A DNA stretch of 64,000 bases from Apostichopus japonicus. Lineage: Eukaryota; Echinodermata; Holothuroidea; Aspidochirotida; Stichopodidae. A program made the position numbers and the translations under genes. The stretch is taken from NCBI RefSeq assembly GCF_037975245.1, contig NC_092566.1, forward strand, positions 7,916,001-7,980,000. The letters run 5' to 3'. The first letter of the stretch is position 1. Each line of letters opens with the position of its first letter. Below the pieces are notes generated by a model, which was given only the letters and a program-made list of their open reading frames with translations, searched no databases and was not told the DNA's origin. This document shows positions 40,610 through 53,575 of this stretch, piece after piece.

Positions 40610-42360
40610 AATATAGAGGTATAAAGACTGACTGCGGCGTGTACCATATGGCAGATATTATAACTGGAGGTACGATACTGGTTAAATATATATATATATA
40701 TATATTTATATATGACATTATGATGACGTCATTCGCTAGCTTGTTCATGGATTCACAGGCTATGTTCGCGGACACCTGACCCCATGTTGTTGCCATGGTT
40801 ACACAGGGTTATGGTTGTCTCAGTAGTTGATCCGCCAGTTACGGTACTAAGCCAATCACATCTTGAGCTACATAGTTTCTCTTTGTTTATAAAACATGAA
40901 GGAACTTGTTATTATTTATTGTATTCTTTTCTTTTCAAGTTTTCAGAAAAAGAAAAAAAAGGATAATATTTAAAAAAAAATCTTGCCTACGTGGCAAGTG
41001 AATTTCTTTTGTATGAACGTTCTTTTCAACGTATTTTGCGTACTTCGGTTTAAACGCCATTACGTATTTATTTATGCAAATAGTTTCATTTCTAATGTGT
41101 TTCATATGTCAACTAGTTAATAGTTGTTGTTTTTGTCTTTTAAAAACACATCATTGTTTGTAGCGATGTTGTCACTCGATAGATTCACTTTTTTGGAGGC
41201 ATTTTATAAGTTGCCGTAAAAAATCTTCTTTTTTAGAATTATTTTCTAAAGCAAAAATTCAACAAAATACTGTAAGTAGTCAAATTTAATATGGTTAGCC
41301 TAACAGTGCCAAATATCTTTTCAAAAATTATCCTCGAAATTGTAAAAAAAACATGATTTTGAAAATCATGTGTTACAAAGTAATAGAAATATAAAAAAAT
41401 ATATAGTTTATTGAGATCCTCATTATATCTACACTTAGCTTTAACCAGTTAAATAAAAAAAAATATGGTACATGTGGTTCACTAGATAACCACTCAAAAC
41501 ACGTATAAATTTCATCAGATTATTATCAGGATAAAGATAGATATTTTTGCGTACTTTTGTGTGTAAAATGTGTAGATATCTGTACGCAGAAGGATCTTTG
41601 ACCACGTAAATCTTCAGCTTCCGTAGAAAAGTTGTAGACAACTATTATATAGGTTTGTCGGATACCATGAGGAAGGACTTCTCGATATCTTTTCCTGTTG
41701 TAATTCCAGTGAGTATGACATTAAATGTCAGCTGGAAGTCTCGGCTGTTAGCAGGAAACGGTATAAAGCTTACGGTATATTGTTTTGTACTATTTAATAA
41801 CCAATCATAATGGCACCAAAAAAAACAAAAAAACCGGTGATCTTAAAGGAATCCAGTCTCTACAATATTTACGAAATATTATTACTATTTTTTGGGCATT
41901 TAACTTTGAAATAATGAATTTAATTCATCACAAAATACTGAAAACAAATATAGTTATGTGACGAGGAGGGGGGGGGGGGGGTGGAGGTTTGTGAAACAAT
42001 CGGGTGATTATAGAGAATTGTAGTTTGCTAGGGGGAACAACGTCTTTTTCATTCTTAAAAGACACATATTTGGGACTATGAGGAGATACCGAGTGTATGT
42101 AAGTGCTATTAAAGTTGGGGCCTATAAGGCACGGAAGTAAATCGGGCGATTTCGAGAGGATAAGCTTATACTTGAGCCTCATATGGGATAAGAGTTGCTG
42201 TCGTGATCATTATTTGGGTTTCACTCTCCCTTTAACCGGTTTTGGGTGATGGTATACATCCTGTTAGTTGTTATGTTATAACTTTCTGCTTTCGTGATGG
42301 ATCATGTCAAACTTCTATACGTTTTCTGTGTACATTATTAAAGCTATTCTCTTACATTCG
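40610..42360. other. Downstream flank, nothing recognised
   Basis: Contains a short (AT)n at 40686-40706 and a G run near 41968-41981. May include the 3' UTR of the 13.3-40.6 kb gene. No second gene seen. Confidence 0.4.
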
Positions 42361-42362
42361 TG

Positions 42363-42366
<4 letters not shown>

Positions 42367-42450
<84 letters not shown>
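42367..42450. repeat. (AT)n microsatellite, ~84 bp
   Basis: Perfect AT array. Several Ile-Tyr frames over it are artefacts. Confidence 0.97.
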
Positions 42451-42453
<3 letters not shown>

Positions 42454-42539
42454 CCGGCGAGAATAGTAAAGTACAATTCAACAAATTTCTGATCAACGTG
42501 AATTATACATATATATATATAGATATATTATTAGTTCAC

Positions 42540-43780
42540 GTTTGAAGGAAATTAGAGACAGTGTTATAAGTTATGTTGAAATTAACTTTACAAAAAAAGG
42601 TCACTGTTAGGGGGAAATGATAGAAATAAGACTCGTAATTGTATCAAGAGTCGTCGTTGTGTGCAAATAACGATTATTATGGAACAGAGAAACAAAATAT
42701 GATTTTATATTTTATAACAATTTAGTCAAAAATGTTTAACAAAATGCCAAGGTTTGTTACCCTATATGGGAGTCTTGACATTACCACGAGACTCTCCTGT
42801 GCAGTTTGGGCATTTTCGCATTTTCTTAATTTTATTTTTGATGTTAAGTAACCACTATCCGCCTGCAGTTGCATAAGACTATACAACATGCACGTGATGT
42901 CATCGCATTACCTCTGGGTCGTTAATCAACGACGGGAGAGCAATATTAGCAATGCAAATGAATTCAATATTATTCCTACTTAAGACTTCACAAGAAGCAC
43001 TTAGTGACGTCACTAAAATTTTACGACTGTAACTTATCTCCGGGTGGGTAAAATTGATGTCATGTACTGCCTCCATTTCGGAAGAAATCAATCATAAATC
43101 TTTAAAAAAAACTATATATATTTAAAAAGAAAACACGAAAAATAAAACAGGGGATAAAGGTTTGAACAGATTCTCGTATTTAAACTTTATAGACTGCTAG
43201 CAAACTATTGTTTTCCAATGGAAAGTAAATGTATGCCTAATAGAATGTTCGTGTTCTCTCTCAAAGAGGCAAATTTTAATTTAATATATATTTTTTGAGT
43301 ATTAAAGTTATTGCTATTATGTTTATTCATCTTATACGTAAGGAACATATCCGTTTCTGATATATCGAAATATATTACTTATTTCATCTTCTTCGTTTTA
43401 TATTGTTTAGTAATAAGCCGAATGAACGAAATTAATCTTCTTTTTGTAGCAAGATGCAATATTAAATAAAGTCATCTGAAATATATACTTAATCACAAAA
43501 TGTATTTATCATTGCCTAATTGTCTCTTTGTGTTCAACGTACATTTTCAAACAATTCAATAAAAATATTTGTTTCATACAACTATACACAACTCTAAACA
43601 GTAACACCGTCACCCCTCCCCTCCTCTCTATCTGGTTCCACTCTCCCGTGTAATGTAAACACCATGCACCTATATAACTTTTCATTAGTGAAATGAGGGT
43701 AGAAAGGAGAATAGATGTGTATTTATTTCCAAAGTAACATATGCCCCAACCACTCAAAAGAAATGATCAAAACAAAAAGT
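42540..43780. other. No gene recognised
   Basis: AT-rich intergenic sequence with one TGACGTCA at 43005-43012. Confidence 0.4.
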
Positions 43781-43786
43781 TTCACA

Positions 43787-44531
43787 ATAGTATTATACAA
43801 TAGTATTATACAATAGTATTTTACAATAGTATTTTACAATTGTATTTTACAATAGTATTATACAATAGTATTTTACAATAGTATTTTACAATTATATTTT
43901 ACAATAGTATTATACAATAGTATTTTACAATTGTATTTTACAATAGTATTATACAATAGTATTTTACAACAGTATTAAAACAATAGTATTATACAATAGT
44001 ATTTTACAATAGTATTATACAATAGTATTTTACAATAGTATTTTACAATAGTATTTTACAATTGTATTTTACAATAGTATTTTACAATTGTATTTTACAA
44101 TAGTATTTTACAATAGTATTTTACAATTGTATTATACAATAGTATCATACAATTGTATTATACAATAGTATTTTACAATTGTATTTTACAATAGTATTTT
44201 ACAATAGTATTTTACAATTGTATTTTACAATAGTATTATACAATAGTATTTTACAACAGTATTAAAACAATAGTATTATACAATAGTATTTTACAATAGT
44301 ATTATACAATAGTATTTTACAATAGTATTTTACAATTGTATTTTACAATAGTATTTTACAATAATATTTTACAATAGTATTTTACAATAGTATTATACAA
44401 TAGTATTTTACAACAGTATTAAACAAATAGTATTATACAATAGTATTTTACAATAGTATTATATAATAGTATTATACAATAGTATTATACAATAGTGGTT
44501 TACATTAGTAGTTTACAATAGTATTATAAGA
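43787..44531 (+). repeat. 13 bp minisatellite, ~57 copies
   Basis: Units of TACAATAGTATTT with TACAATAGTATTA and TACAATTGTATTT variants (TACAATTGTA is itself a palindrome). A 14 bp variant block with ACAACAGTATTAAAAC occurs near 43966 and 44253, and a changed form near 44410. The surroundings of the first two are the same for over 100 bp, showing a segmental copy offset by 287 bp. Confidence 0.95.
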
Positions 44532-44539
44532 TATTTCCT

Positions 44540-45090
44540 TTATTTCTCAAAGAAAATATCAATATTTAGACAGGGTACATATCCCTTGCATATAGTAGAA
44601 GAACCATAATTCTAATCATATTTGCATAAAAAATTGGGGCCTAGGGCTGAAATTGTTATTTACTAATTAGAATACTTATGTTTATAACAAATTAATCCAA
44701 TTGATTAATAAAGAAGAATATTTCTGGATATCACTCGTTAATATCAATCATTTAAGGTGGGGGGGGGGGTTGGAATGTTATTATATATGTACACTCCTAA
44801 TGCCTCATAACACATTCCATCATTAATACAATCTAACCGACCCCATTCCTTACAATCCTGTTTGTAAATTTAATAACCAGGCAGTTATTTTTACGACGCT
44901 TAAGTTACCGCAAATGTGGGCAAACTCGCAAGGGCTTATGGATTACAACTTACACGTCGGGTGGCTTCCAATTCAACATTTTAACTCAAACTTTGAATCT
45001 TTTCAATTTAGAAAGTCATTTCAGATGGAAAAACCTTATCGTTGGGCTATAGACGGATCCAAAATTTTACGAAACAGGGGTGTTTGCTAT
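44540..45090. other. No gene recognised
   Basis: AT-rich sequence with a G run near 44759. The 84-codon open frame at 44914-45168 has no recognisable domain and runs into the SINE region. Confidence 0.4.
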
Positions 45091-45169
45091 TGCGTGGATG
45101 AATGTAGAAGGGGAAAGGCATGGGGATGTCTGAAGGTGTCAATAGGTCAAAAACTCTTGGATGAATGAA

Positions 45170-45290
45170 AAAAGTCACCTTACTATGACCCGGCCGGGAA
45201 TCGAACCCGGAACCTCCCGATTGCTAAGCCTCATTGCTTCATATACCACCGCCTCAGTTATCCACTCAGCCACAGCACCGGTTTATTTGC
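45170..45290 (-). repeat. tRNA-like SINE head
   Basis: The minus strand has an A box TGGCTGAGTGG and a B box GGTTCGATTCC with a perfect T stem (CCGGG/CCCGG). The acceptor stem pairs poorly (about five of seven including wobbles, with two mismatches), and the anticodon region is overlong and does not fold cleanly. This is a tRNA-derived SINE or tRNA pseudogene, perhaps of Ser/Leu type, not a functional tRNA. SINE body probably continues to lower coordinates. Confidence 0.65.
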
Positions 45291-45884
45291 AGGATTGGTA
45301 ATTTATTTCGACTTACTGGACTGTAAAATGACGATACAGGTGCTGTACCCGACGTTAATTTTGAATTCTAACGCTGTCTGAATTGCGACCGGATTATCCA
45401 TTACGCCGGTAAAACATGGCCGAATATTGCAGGTTCAGCTGTTACCCCTATTGAGAACGATGTATAGGCATACACTTTGGTCTTAATATACATCCGTACA
45501 ATAAAAAATATATATATGAAAGAAAAATTTACGGAATCTTTCAAAGTCAACAACAAAAAGTGATGTTTGGCCTCCTGTTGGGCGAAATGTTGTTCAAAAA
45601 ATAATATATAACTTCGTGGATTCCGAGTCGATGAATTATGAAAGCTCTGTGTTTCTTCCTTGGTTACGTGTGTTTTTCCTTGGTTACCGGTACTGTCCGA
45701 TATATACTATGCACATCTTACAGACAGTAAGTAATTACGAAAAGTTTCGACTAATCGAGCGAATTCATTTCAATAAAATTGCTTCTAAAGAAAGTAACGC
45801 CTACCGAAATTTTCGTCTGCTTATGATATGAACAATGCTAGTTGACAGTTATATAAAGCCAGTAGAACCACGGTAGAATCACTG

Positions 45885-45960
45885 TGGTCAAGTGGTACGG
45901 ACTTGTCCGAGGTTTCGGTTCCTATACTTTCGCCTCATGAGTCCCAAATAGACGAAACCG
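45885..45960 (+). ncRNA. Broken hammerhead ribozyme motif with adjacent tRNA-promoter-like boxes
   Basis: CTCATGA at 45934-45940, then GTCCCAAATAGAC, then GAAAC at 45954-45958. This is one substitution (G5 to C) and one stem II base short of the hammerhead core seen in metazoan retroelements and satellites (CTGATGAGTCCCAAATAGG, then ACGAAAC). G5 is essential for catalysis, so this copy is expected to be inactive. An A-box-like TGGTCAAGTGG (45885-45895) and a B-box-like GGTTTCGGTTCC (45911-45922) lie just upstream. GGTTTC could pair with GAAACC as part of stem III. Confidence 0.6.
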
Positions 45961-45989
45961 GTTCCTGAAGTGGGATTTGTTCTTTTTTG

Positions 45990-46590
45990 ACACGACCTTG
46001 TCTTTATCGGAAACCATGCTAGATTTTTAATCTTGTAATTCTTTCCTTCTTTTCAATTTCTCTCTATACCGTCGGTTTGATGCACAATGATGTCTTGCGT
46101 AGGAGGGCGTATTATAATTAATTCCTGTTGAAAAGCAGGAAAATAATATAAATAGTACAAAACCCAGAAAGGGCAAATAAACCAAATTGTATGTAAAGTT
46201 GATTCCCTGCGTGGTAGTATCACTATACTATAGATGCTATTTTTTGCTTTGTTCTATTTGTAGCTATTTGTATAGTTGCATAACTCATCAGTTAACGGAA
46301 TCATGTAATCATCATTGGTACAGTACCAGCTGGACTACTAAATGAGATCATCACATGGATTCCACGAAACCTGACAATTTCGTGCATAAAAATAAAGTGA
46401 TCTAGCTGTTCTTCTCTGCTTGGCTATTCCTGCAGGGATCCTCATTTCATTTTCCTCGAAGTTTAGTGAGAAACATTTATCGGTCGGAGGAGCGCAAAGT
46501 GCAAGTGGGAATCCACAATCTCTGCAGTATGTCGATATATTAGGGCTAGGATGTTCAAACTTATGATGCCGGTAGGGTGTTATAGAGGTT
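45990..46590. other. No gene recognised
   Basis: The minus-strand frame 46338-46670 partly translates the MITE at 46596-46680. The rest has no known domain. Confidence 0.4.
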
Positions 46591-46595
46591 AAGGC

Positions 46596-46680
46596 CTTAA
46601 AGGTGTGAAGACTCGCGCAGAAAGTTAATCTTTTAAAGATGGCGGCACGCTGTTTGGGGCGAGTCTTCAATGCCTTTAAG
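46596..46680. mobile_element. 85 bp MITE
   Basis: The left end CTTAAAGGTGTGAAGACTCGC is matched in inverse by GCGAGTCTTCAATGCCTTTAAG at the right. The centre reads AAAGATGGCGGCACGCTG. A second member of the family lies at 61050-61419. Confidence 0.75.
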
Positions 46681-46689
46681 TGAACAGGG

Positions 46690-48030
46690 TAAACCCGATT
46701 ATCATCTTTTTAACCGGACATTTTTGTAAGCACAGTCACGAGCAAAAATTATCTAAAAACTAAAATAACTTTGATGTTAATATTTTGGTTTGATATTAAA
46801 GCAATTGTTACATCAGGGATTCGCTGTGTTGATTTCAATGTTCGGTGGAAGAGGATTCAATCTGGAGGGGGAGGGGGGGGGGGTGGGGTCAAAATTTGTT
46901 GGGGCAGTGTTAAATAAGTGTTTGTTGATCTACCGGTACCTTAAAGTTCATACACAACTTTGCAACAATATAGAAAATCTGCATTCCGTGCAACAAATTC
47001 CAGAAATTGGAATTTTTTTTCATGAAGCACCCACACAAAAAAAGGCAAAAAGGGCACTTTTTTCCGATCTTATGCGGCACCTTTAATCGTTGTGGAGTTA
47101 ATGCTTTGTATATAGGCTATTACCTTTGTTGTATGTTGGTGTTGCTGCTATTGCCGCTGTTGTTTTACTGATATTGCTGTGCTGTTGTATTGTTACAATA
47201 TGAACTGTTTTGGTAATTCTGTTTTTCTATTACTGCTGTTCAATACTGTTGTTGTATTGCTGTTGGCTGTGTTGCTTTCTTGTGTTACTTTGTTGTTGTA
47301 TTGCTTTTGTTGATATTTTAATCGTCTTCATGGTTTTTTTTTTTATCGTATCTAGGTAGCTAGGTATCTAGGTAATGAATTGATGTGTTTTTGTTTTCTT
47401 ACTCTCCAATTTTTAAAGAAGTATAAAAAGGCCGAAAAAAGGTCCATTTTCTATTCGGAAATGATGCAGTTAGGCCCACTTAAAATTCCAAGCCCATAGG
47501 CTACCTACTGAGGCCCAAAATGGGACACGACATAGATACTGAAAAACTTTGAAGAAAAGAACAACCTCTCTATGTTATGCTTGAAAAGTTCACGTCAAAC
47601 TATTTCTGATAGTATGATGTGCGGTGTAAAAAAGGAGACAGCAAAATTTTACTTTTTGATAAAAAAAACGTCATCTTTACTCCAACGATGTCCGAAAATG
47701 AAAAAGCATTTAACACCTAAAAGGATCATCCGGTTTTAATTTTCTTTTCTTTTCCTTTGAAAAGATATATTGTTTTTAAAGTTATTCCGTTTGAGGTGTT
47801 GTGATATTTAGTTTGTTTATTCCCACGAGACAGCGTACGACCGTACTGTTAAAGTCATTTACATATATCTGTCACAAATTGGTTTTCGATTGGAACAGAC
47901 GCTCACACCCGTGAAAGGTCGTTACCAGTCACCCCGAGTCCCTCGGTGAACTCATGCATATTAACCTGTTAGAACCTGACGTTAAAAGGTAGCCATAAAT
48001 ACACCTTGCACGTCGAGGCTACCACTGTTT
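46690..48030. other. No gene recognised
   Basis: AT-rich, with a degenerate (TTG)n/(TGC)n-like stretch around 47130-47320 and a G run near 46867-46882. Confidence 0.4.
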
Positions 48031-48033
48031 GAG

Positions 48034-48049
48034 CAGGGAGTTGTCCTGG
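48034..48049. repeat. Partial copy of CAGGGAGTTGT hairpin
   Basis: CAGGGAGTTGTCCTGG in the context GTTTGAGC on both sides. Compared with the complete copy at 53832-53856, the centre and most of the right arm are deleted. Confidence 0.55.
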
Positions 48050-48059
48050 TTTGAGCGGG

Positions 48060-48990
48060 CGAATAAAACTTGGCTTCATTTGTGTCACATGCGAAGTCAA
48101 CTTGCATCCCTTGGGGTCCATAATTGTTGGGACGAGGTGCAAAGGGGGTGCATGAGGTGATATGCATTGCTATTGTTTACATTTGAGTAGGGGGCAAGTA
48201 AAACAAACAAATACTATGCCAACAGATAACATAGGCCACTTCATATATCCGCCTTCGCGCGGGCTCTATTCAAATCCAAGAAGGTGATGATTATATACAT
48301 CTGCACTACCTAAACTGTTCTGTCATGTGCAAAACTTATTCCGTAAACCGATTTTATTTAGGAAACAAAACGATGGAAGGTTAAAAGAAAACAACCATAT
48401 CTTCCTTAAGTGCATATGGACTATGGAATATGAAACCTAAAATATATAGGATTTGAAAATTGCATTAAAAACATTAGTACAGAGGGAAACAAAAATTTTA
48501 TGTTCGCCGCGATAACACAACGTTGTTATAGTAGAATAACAATAATGTTAAGCATAAAGCCTAACATACAGTATAAACGGAACGAGAATTTCGAGGAAGA
48601 GGGGGAAGAGGATGGGGTGGGAGGGGGGGGGATACCAGCATCGGTAGAGACAGAAATTGCATACACATGTTAATAAGCCGTACACTAGTAAAACTAGCAA
48701 CATTATAGTTGCACCTAATTTTTAATACCGACATAAAATTCAGAAGATGAGGCGCGTGGGCCCGGGCCTTCAAATATGAAAGGGCCCGAACAAGGGACTG
48801 GAGATATTGTCAGTTCTCTCGCAATAGTTTATCAAATTCAGGGAATATTTCCAGTTAAAGACTCGCAGTTTCGCTACGGATCAGTAGAAGTGCTTCTTGA
48901 TAACCTCAATGAAATCATGACGAACAGAGACATGTAATGTAGCAACATCTCTGTAGCCGAGCACTCGTTTAAAATGTTCATACAGAATAA

Positions 48991-49044
<54 letters not shown>

Positions 49045-50800
49045 CCTAAATGATTGCCAGCAGTAACAATAAGTGGTGATGGGGGGGGGGGGGTTACTTA
49101 TACAGAGGGACTACTGGAGAAATCAAGCAGCTCCTACAAGCACAGTGATGAAGTATGTACACGTGGTATACCAAACAAGCCTATAGCAGAGGAAAAGGGT
49201 TTGTGGGGGAGGGGGGGGGGGGGCACGGGTGTGGTTATCACGGGTACTTCGTTAAACATCCTGTATGGTATGAGTTTTTATGATGATCCGAACCCCAATG
49301 TTGAAAACATAAGTGGGACGGGGAGGGGGGGGGGGGGTTAAGAATCGGGGGTGGCGTGTAAAATTATTGTAGTTTTAGAATATCAGTTTACTGAAATTAT
49401 AAGATTAAGTGTATTTCTTGCAACTGAACTCCGAAAATACGTAGGTGTTTACCAAACATAAGAGTTAGGGGAGCGGACGAGGGTGAAAAACATTGTTTCA
49501 TCCTTGTACATTTACACTAGTAGAAGGTCTCTGTGGTTCTTGGATTGGAACACTGGGCGAAACACAGAGCCCATTATGTGTTGGCTATATAACCGGGGCC
49601 AATTGACATTCCAGTTAATGGTAGCGTTTCCTTGGTTATCGGAATGTATGCACATTGGCTTGAGGAGGTTATACAATGGCAACCAGAACTCGGTCACATT
49701 TCGTCAATATCAAGGTTTACACAACAACAGGTCGAATGCATAGGCCTACTTTGAAAAGTTGAAAATATCATAATTCAATTTATTAACATGAACGACGGAG
49801 AGTTTTGCTGTCTAAATTAAACAGCTGTAAAAAAAATATATAAGGAACCTCAACATACCTTTTACGCCATGTAGTATATGGATTAATATATATAGTTAAT
49901 CCCATAGTACAATCGTTTTTTTAACTTAAGCTATATTATAATTGAACGAAACTACATGTCTCCTTGTGTGTGTTTGGGGGGGGGGGGGTGAGTGGGAGTG
50001 GATCGGGATAGGGTTGTTCCCTATTGTATGGTACATCACTTACTCCTACCTATGTCGAATAAGTGTACTGTGGTTCGTCCGATCCCCGTGACAGTTTATT
50101 TGCATTTCCTTGGCCAATAACAACGACGCCTTTCAATTGAATTTAGCGCACCAAACCAACGAACGCTTCAAGAAAGGTGATGGCGCTAGTTTAAAACGTA
50201 ATGCTACTATTTGGCCTTGAATAGCATCCGTACCTTGAATAAAAGTAGAAAAGCGCCTCACTGCCGTAGTGCGCGTGTGCGCTACAATATTGGCATTACT
50301 TGCCATGTGAACAATACCTGGACGTTGACTGGACGTTGAAACTTAAAGTTTAATATAGTCTATGGACACTTGCAGTTCTGAGCCTGTCACGGCGCTCACA
50401 AGCTCCCCCACTTTGTAGGTACCAACATGACTATACTCCCTGGTGTGTTGTCGCCCCCATCCCCCCCCCCCCCCCCCAAAAAAAATCATCATGAACAAGC
50501 GAAACGTTCTTCCTAATACTGCAAGAATTCCACACTCACTACAATACTGTGTATTTGCAGGCAAATGCAGTTCTAGTTAGGGTTAGGACATGTATTCAAT
50601 AGACGGTGGCTGCACACATGCCGGTCATAAGGGGAGTGTTTCGACCCTATGTCTAAAGGCAAGGACTCACGCACGCCACATAGGAAGCTTCTGGTCGACC
50701 TTTGACCTCTTCGCATCCTCCCAGTTTTTTGCGACATCAAGGGAGACGTGACGCGGGATCCTAGGCGACAAAAAGTGCCATACCACGACCGGAGAGTTGT
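48060..50800. other. No gene recognised; several G-runs and one AT tract
   Basis: Poly-G runs near 48629, 49080, 49206, 49321 and 49976 and a poly-C run at 50460-50477, with (AT)n at 48994-49042. Open frames at 49483-49743 have no recognisable domain. Confidence 0.4.
48994..49042. repeat. (AT)n microsatellite
   Basis: About 48 bp of perfect AT. Confidence 0.95.
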
Positions 50801-50821
50801 GAACTCCGGTGTGCCTTGAAC

Positions 50822-50851
50822 CAGGGAGTTGTTCCATAAAAAAACTCCCTG
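50822..50851. repeat. CAGGGAGTTGT hairpin copy
   Basis: The arms CAGGGAGTT and AACTCCCTG surround a GTTCCATAAAA-type loop. The flanks TTGAAC and GCTTGAAC are themselves similar to those of the copies at 48034 and 53832. Confidence 0.7.
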
Positions 50852-50869
50852 CTTGAACCCTAGCACGGT

Positions 50870-52380
50870 TTACATTGACCTTACAACTATGTTATTCAGA
50901 CGGGGGACTTGTGGAGGAAATTCTAGCATTAAACGAACAATACCTTTTCATGTGTCATTTCAAATAAGACAAGGGAAACCCTTTTAAGGGGCTAATACGA
51001 AAACTACATGAGACAAATTCTAATTGGGGACCTGAATCATGGCATAATTGTAAGATTAAATAGTCGAGTATTTGAGATGCAATTTCAATTTGCAACGTCA
51101 ACTTGCAATGTCAAGGAATGAGTCGAAATATTTACATCATAATGTTGGTGGATATAATGGAAATCTTGGGATGAAGTAGTGGAAATTTTTCAGATAAGGA
51201 ACAAAAAGCTTGAAATAAACATTCGAAATTTTTAAATAAGAAATGTTGAATTAATCTTTAGGTGTGACAAGAAATCAAGAAATATGTGGCAATGTTGAGG
51301 CAATTAGCAGACGTTTCGGTAAAGAAGTTTGAAAAATTAAATAAGAGGTAAAGCTCAAATTTAGAGGAAAAAAGAATCACAACTTTGACATAAAAAGAGA
51401 ACGAGTCGAACTGTCGAGTTATAATATTGTAGTCGAAATTTAGCTCATCAACATAGGTTATTATCGTAGGTAAAGCACAGCAATGTTTGTTTTTAAACAA
51501 CAATGAATGCTATCCTAATTTTCCTCTCACCCCCAACCGGTCTAATTGCCTAGGAAGTGGGCTACTCATTGTAATAACTGAGCTAACGTTTTCCTCCCAT
51601 GACGTCAATCAGTGTTGCAAAAGGCGAAAAGTTACTTGTCTTGCGCCATCACTACTAACTGACTCACTACTCCAAATATTATATAATGCATTACCGCCCT
51701 CTATTTTGCCAAATAGGATATCAGGATCGAAGGGATTTCGGTCCTGAAGGTTTAAGTAAAATGGTTAGGGCGGGCGCAGATGTTTAAGGTTAAATATCGT
51801 ATCGTAGAGGTGAAAGAAGGGGTGGGAGGGGTGGGGGTAGTGGATGTACTACTGAACATCGGTTGTATTTCACTAACGAACCGAAACCTATTACTTCAAC
51901 TTGATTGTTACCATTTATACCCTTCAAACACTGGATACTGATAAATTATATATGCTAGACTGATTAGTTTCACGCATAGCTAATTACAGCAAGTTCTCTC
52001 AAACAGTAAAAAAAAGGGGGAAAAAAGGAAACAATATACTACCTTTGAGTTCTTAAGTAGGATGATTGCAGTGCATTCAACTTTGCGTTGGAATTGATCA
52101 TTGTATACGATGCTCCCTATATAAAACTGTTACAAATTATATAACCATAAAGAGCAAGAGAAATAAGAGCGAACAAGAAGAAGTGAAAAAAAAACACCAA
52201 AAAAAAAACCCCCCAAAACGGTACAGCGTATTTAAATTAACAGTGGTCTGACTGCATACTGCTTTCATTACTAATTCTACCTACAAAGACCGATGGTTCA
52301 TAAGAGATTATCCATAGTCGCATGGATTCGACTTACAATTTTCAACACTGGTTCACACAAAGTCATGATAAAAGACTGAC
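50870..52380. other. No gene recognised
   Basis: AT-rich intergenic sequence with a TGACGTCA at 51600-51607. Confidence 0.4.
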
Positions 52381-52413
52381 TTTAGGCAAAATATATATAT
52401 ATATATATATTAA

Positions 52414-52765
52414 AGAAAATCCATGTGTATTCCAATAGAAACTATGTTTAGACCAAAGCAGAGAAATAAGATATGACTCTTAATTCACAAATGGCAGTGG
52501 AATGACGAGTACGGTACAAAATGTAACACAATATAAGTATGACGCTAGATAAGTGTTAGTAGCACTGCAGATGGAATTATAGTTCTATAGAACCAAATAA
52601 ACCATGACTATACAGGAAGCGGATTAAGGAGCAAAGAATATGAAGAACGGATTACATTCATTTGAGGAAATGATAGTTGTTTAAGGGTCCCAAGCCTTTG
52701 TTGAGACCGCTGTGATGTGAGATTTAATACGAAAGATGCAATCGATTTCTTTTCGTTTCTTTTCG
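52414..52765 (-). mobile_element. Penelope-like retroelement 3' end, minus strand copy
   Basis: The reverse complement is collinear with 58420-58740: a coding remnant (RKEID-like, SHITA, LNKGLGPLNNYHF in mixed frames), then ATGTAATCCGTTCTT, CTCCTTAATCCGCTTCCTGT, TAGTCATGGTTTATTTGG and AGAGTCATATCTTATTTCT. It lacks the segment holding the ribozyme-like motif. Its 3' end abuts an (AT)n tract (52390-52411), as in the other copy. Confidence 0.75.
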
Positions 52766-52799
52766 TTTAAGTTCAGTTACGGATTTGAAGAAAGTGTCG

Positions 52800-53550
52800 A
52801 ATGAAACTTGTTTATAGGGAAGAGTGTCGGCAAGGCAGTGAAGTCAATGCGACTGATTTCTGCTGGATTAGTATGTATAGAAAATACGTGTCGGATTATT
52901 TTAATTCGATTCCGTCATAACTTAAAAGGAATTCTTTTGACTTGTCTGGGACGGCAGGTCGTTTCTGATGTTTAAACAGAACGGTGCCATGGTCTTTAGG
53001 TTTAGGTCCCATTAGTTTTCCTTTCCTTTTTCTGTCCAAGAACCGTTTTAGTCAATGGCAATAACACGTAAATTCTCAATCGAAATGATTTGGGAGATTA
53101 AAGTGATCTGCATCAGGTTGGTTGATCTTTTCTTTTTACATCGCCGATCTATGTTGAGTCGTTCTCATTCTGAGAGTGTTTTTCGACTCTCCAAAGTTAT
53201 ATTGCTATAGTTGCAAATATTGCAGTAGATGAGGTAAATGGCATTATGATAGTTCGATAGCTAATAACTTCCTGTATATGGTTGTTATGTTTGCCTGCAC
53301 AATGTATTGAAGGTGTTTACAAGTATCACAGAATAGTATCGAACGTGTTAGAAAAAGTACAGGCCCATAAGCAATATTTATACACAGTGCATGTAAATAT
53401 ATCTATAGTCTGCCTGTATACCGGTTAACGCTGTGAGAATGCGTTTGACTACGAATTCATTGATCAAGTAACTAAATACCAAAAATATAGATAATATCAT
53501 TTTATGACGTGAAGACAGACAGACATACACACACACGCATATCTCCGTCA
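52800..53550. other. No gene recognised
   Basis: AT-rich intergenic sequence; nothing identified. Confidence 0.4.
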
Positions 53551-53559
53551 AAGACCACT

Positions 53560-53575
53560 CAGTGGCGTAGCCAGA
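53560..53575 (+). mobile_element. Solo hAT-like terminal repeat (CAGTGGCGTAGCCAG)
   Basis: CAGTGGCGTAGCCAG, followed by a G-rich stretch and 'GGGCAATGCCCCC', is the common left end of hAT-like elements in invertebrate genomes. No inverted partner was found downstream, so it is a fragment or the other end has diverged. Confidence 0.5.

Noticed and set aside
45170-45290. Functional tRNA gene on the minus strand
   Set aside because: Good A and B boxes, but the acceptor stem has mismatches and the anticodon arm does not fold; a SINE head fits better.
46338-46670. 110-codon minus-strand open frame
   Set aside because: Its N-terminal third is translated MITE sequence, and the rest has no recognisable domain.
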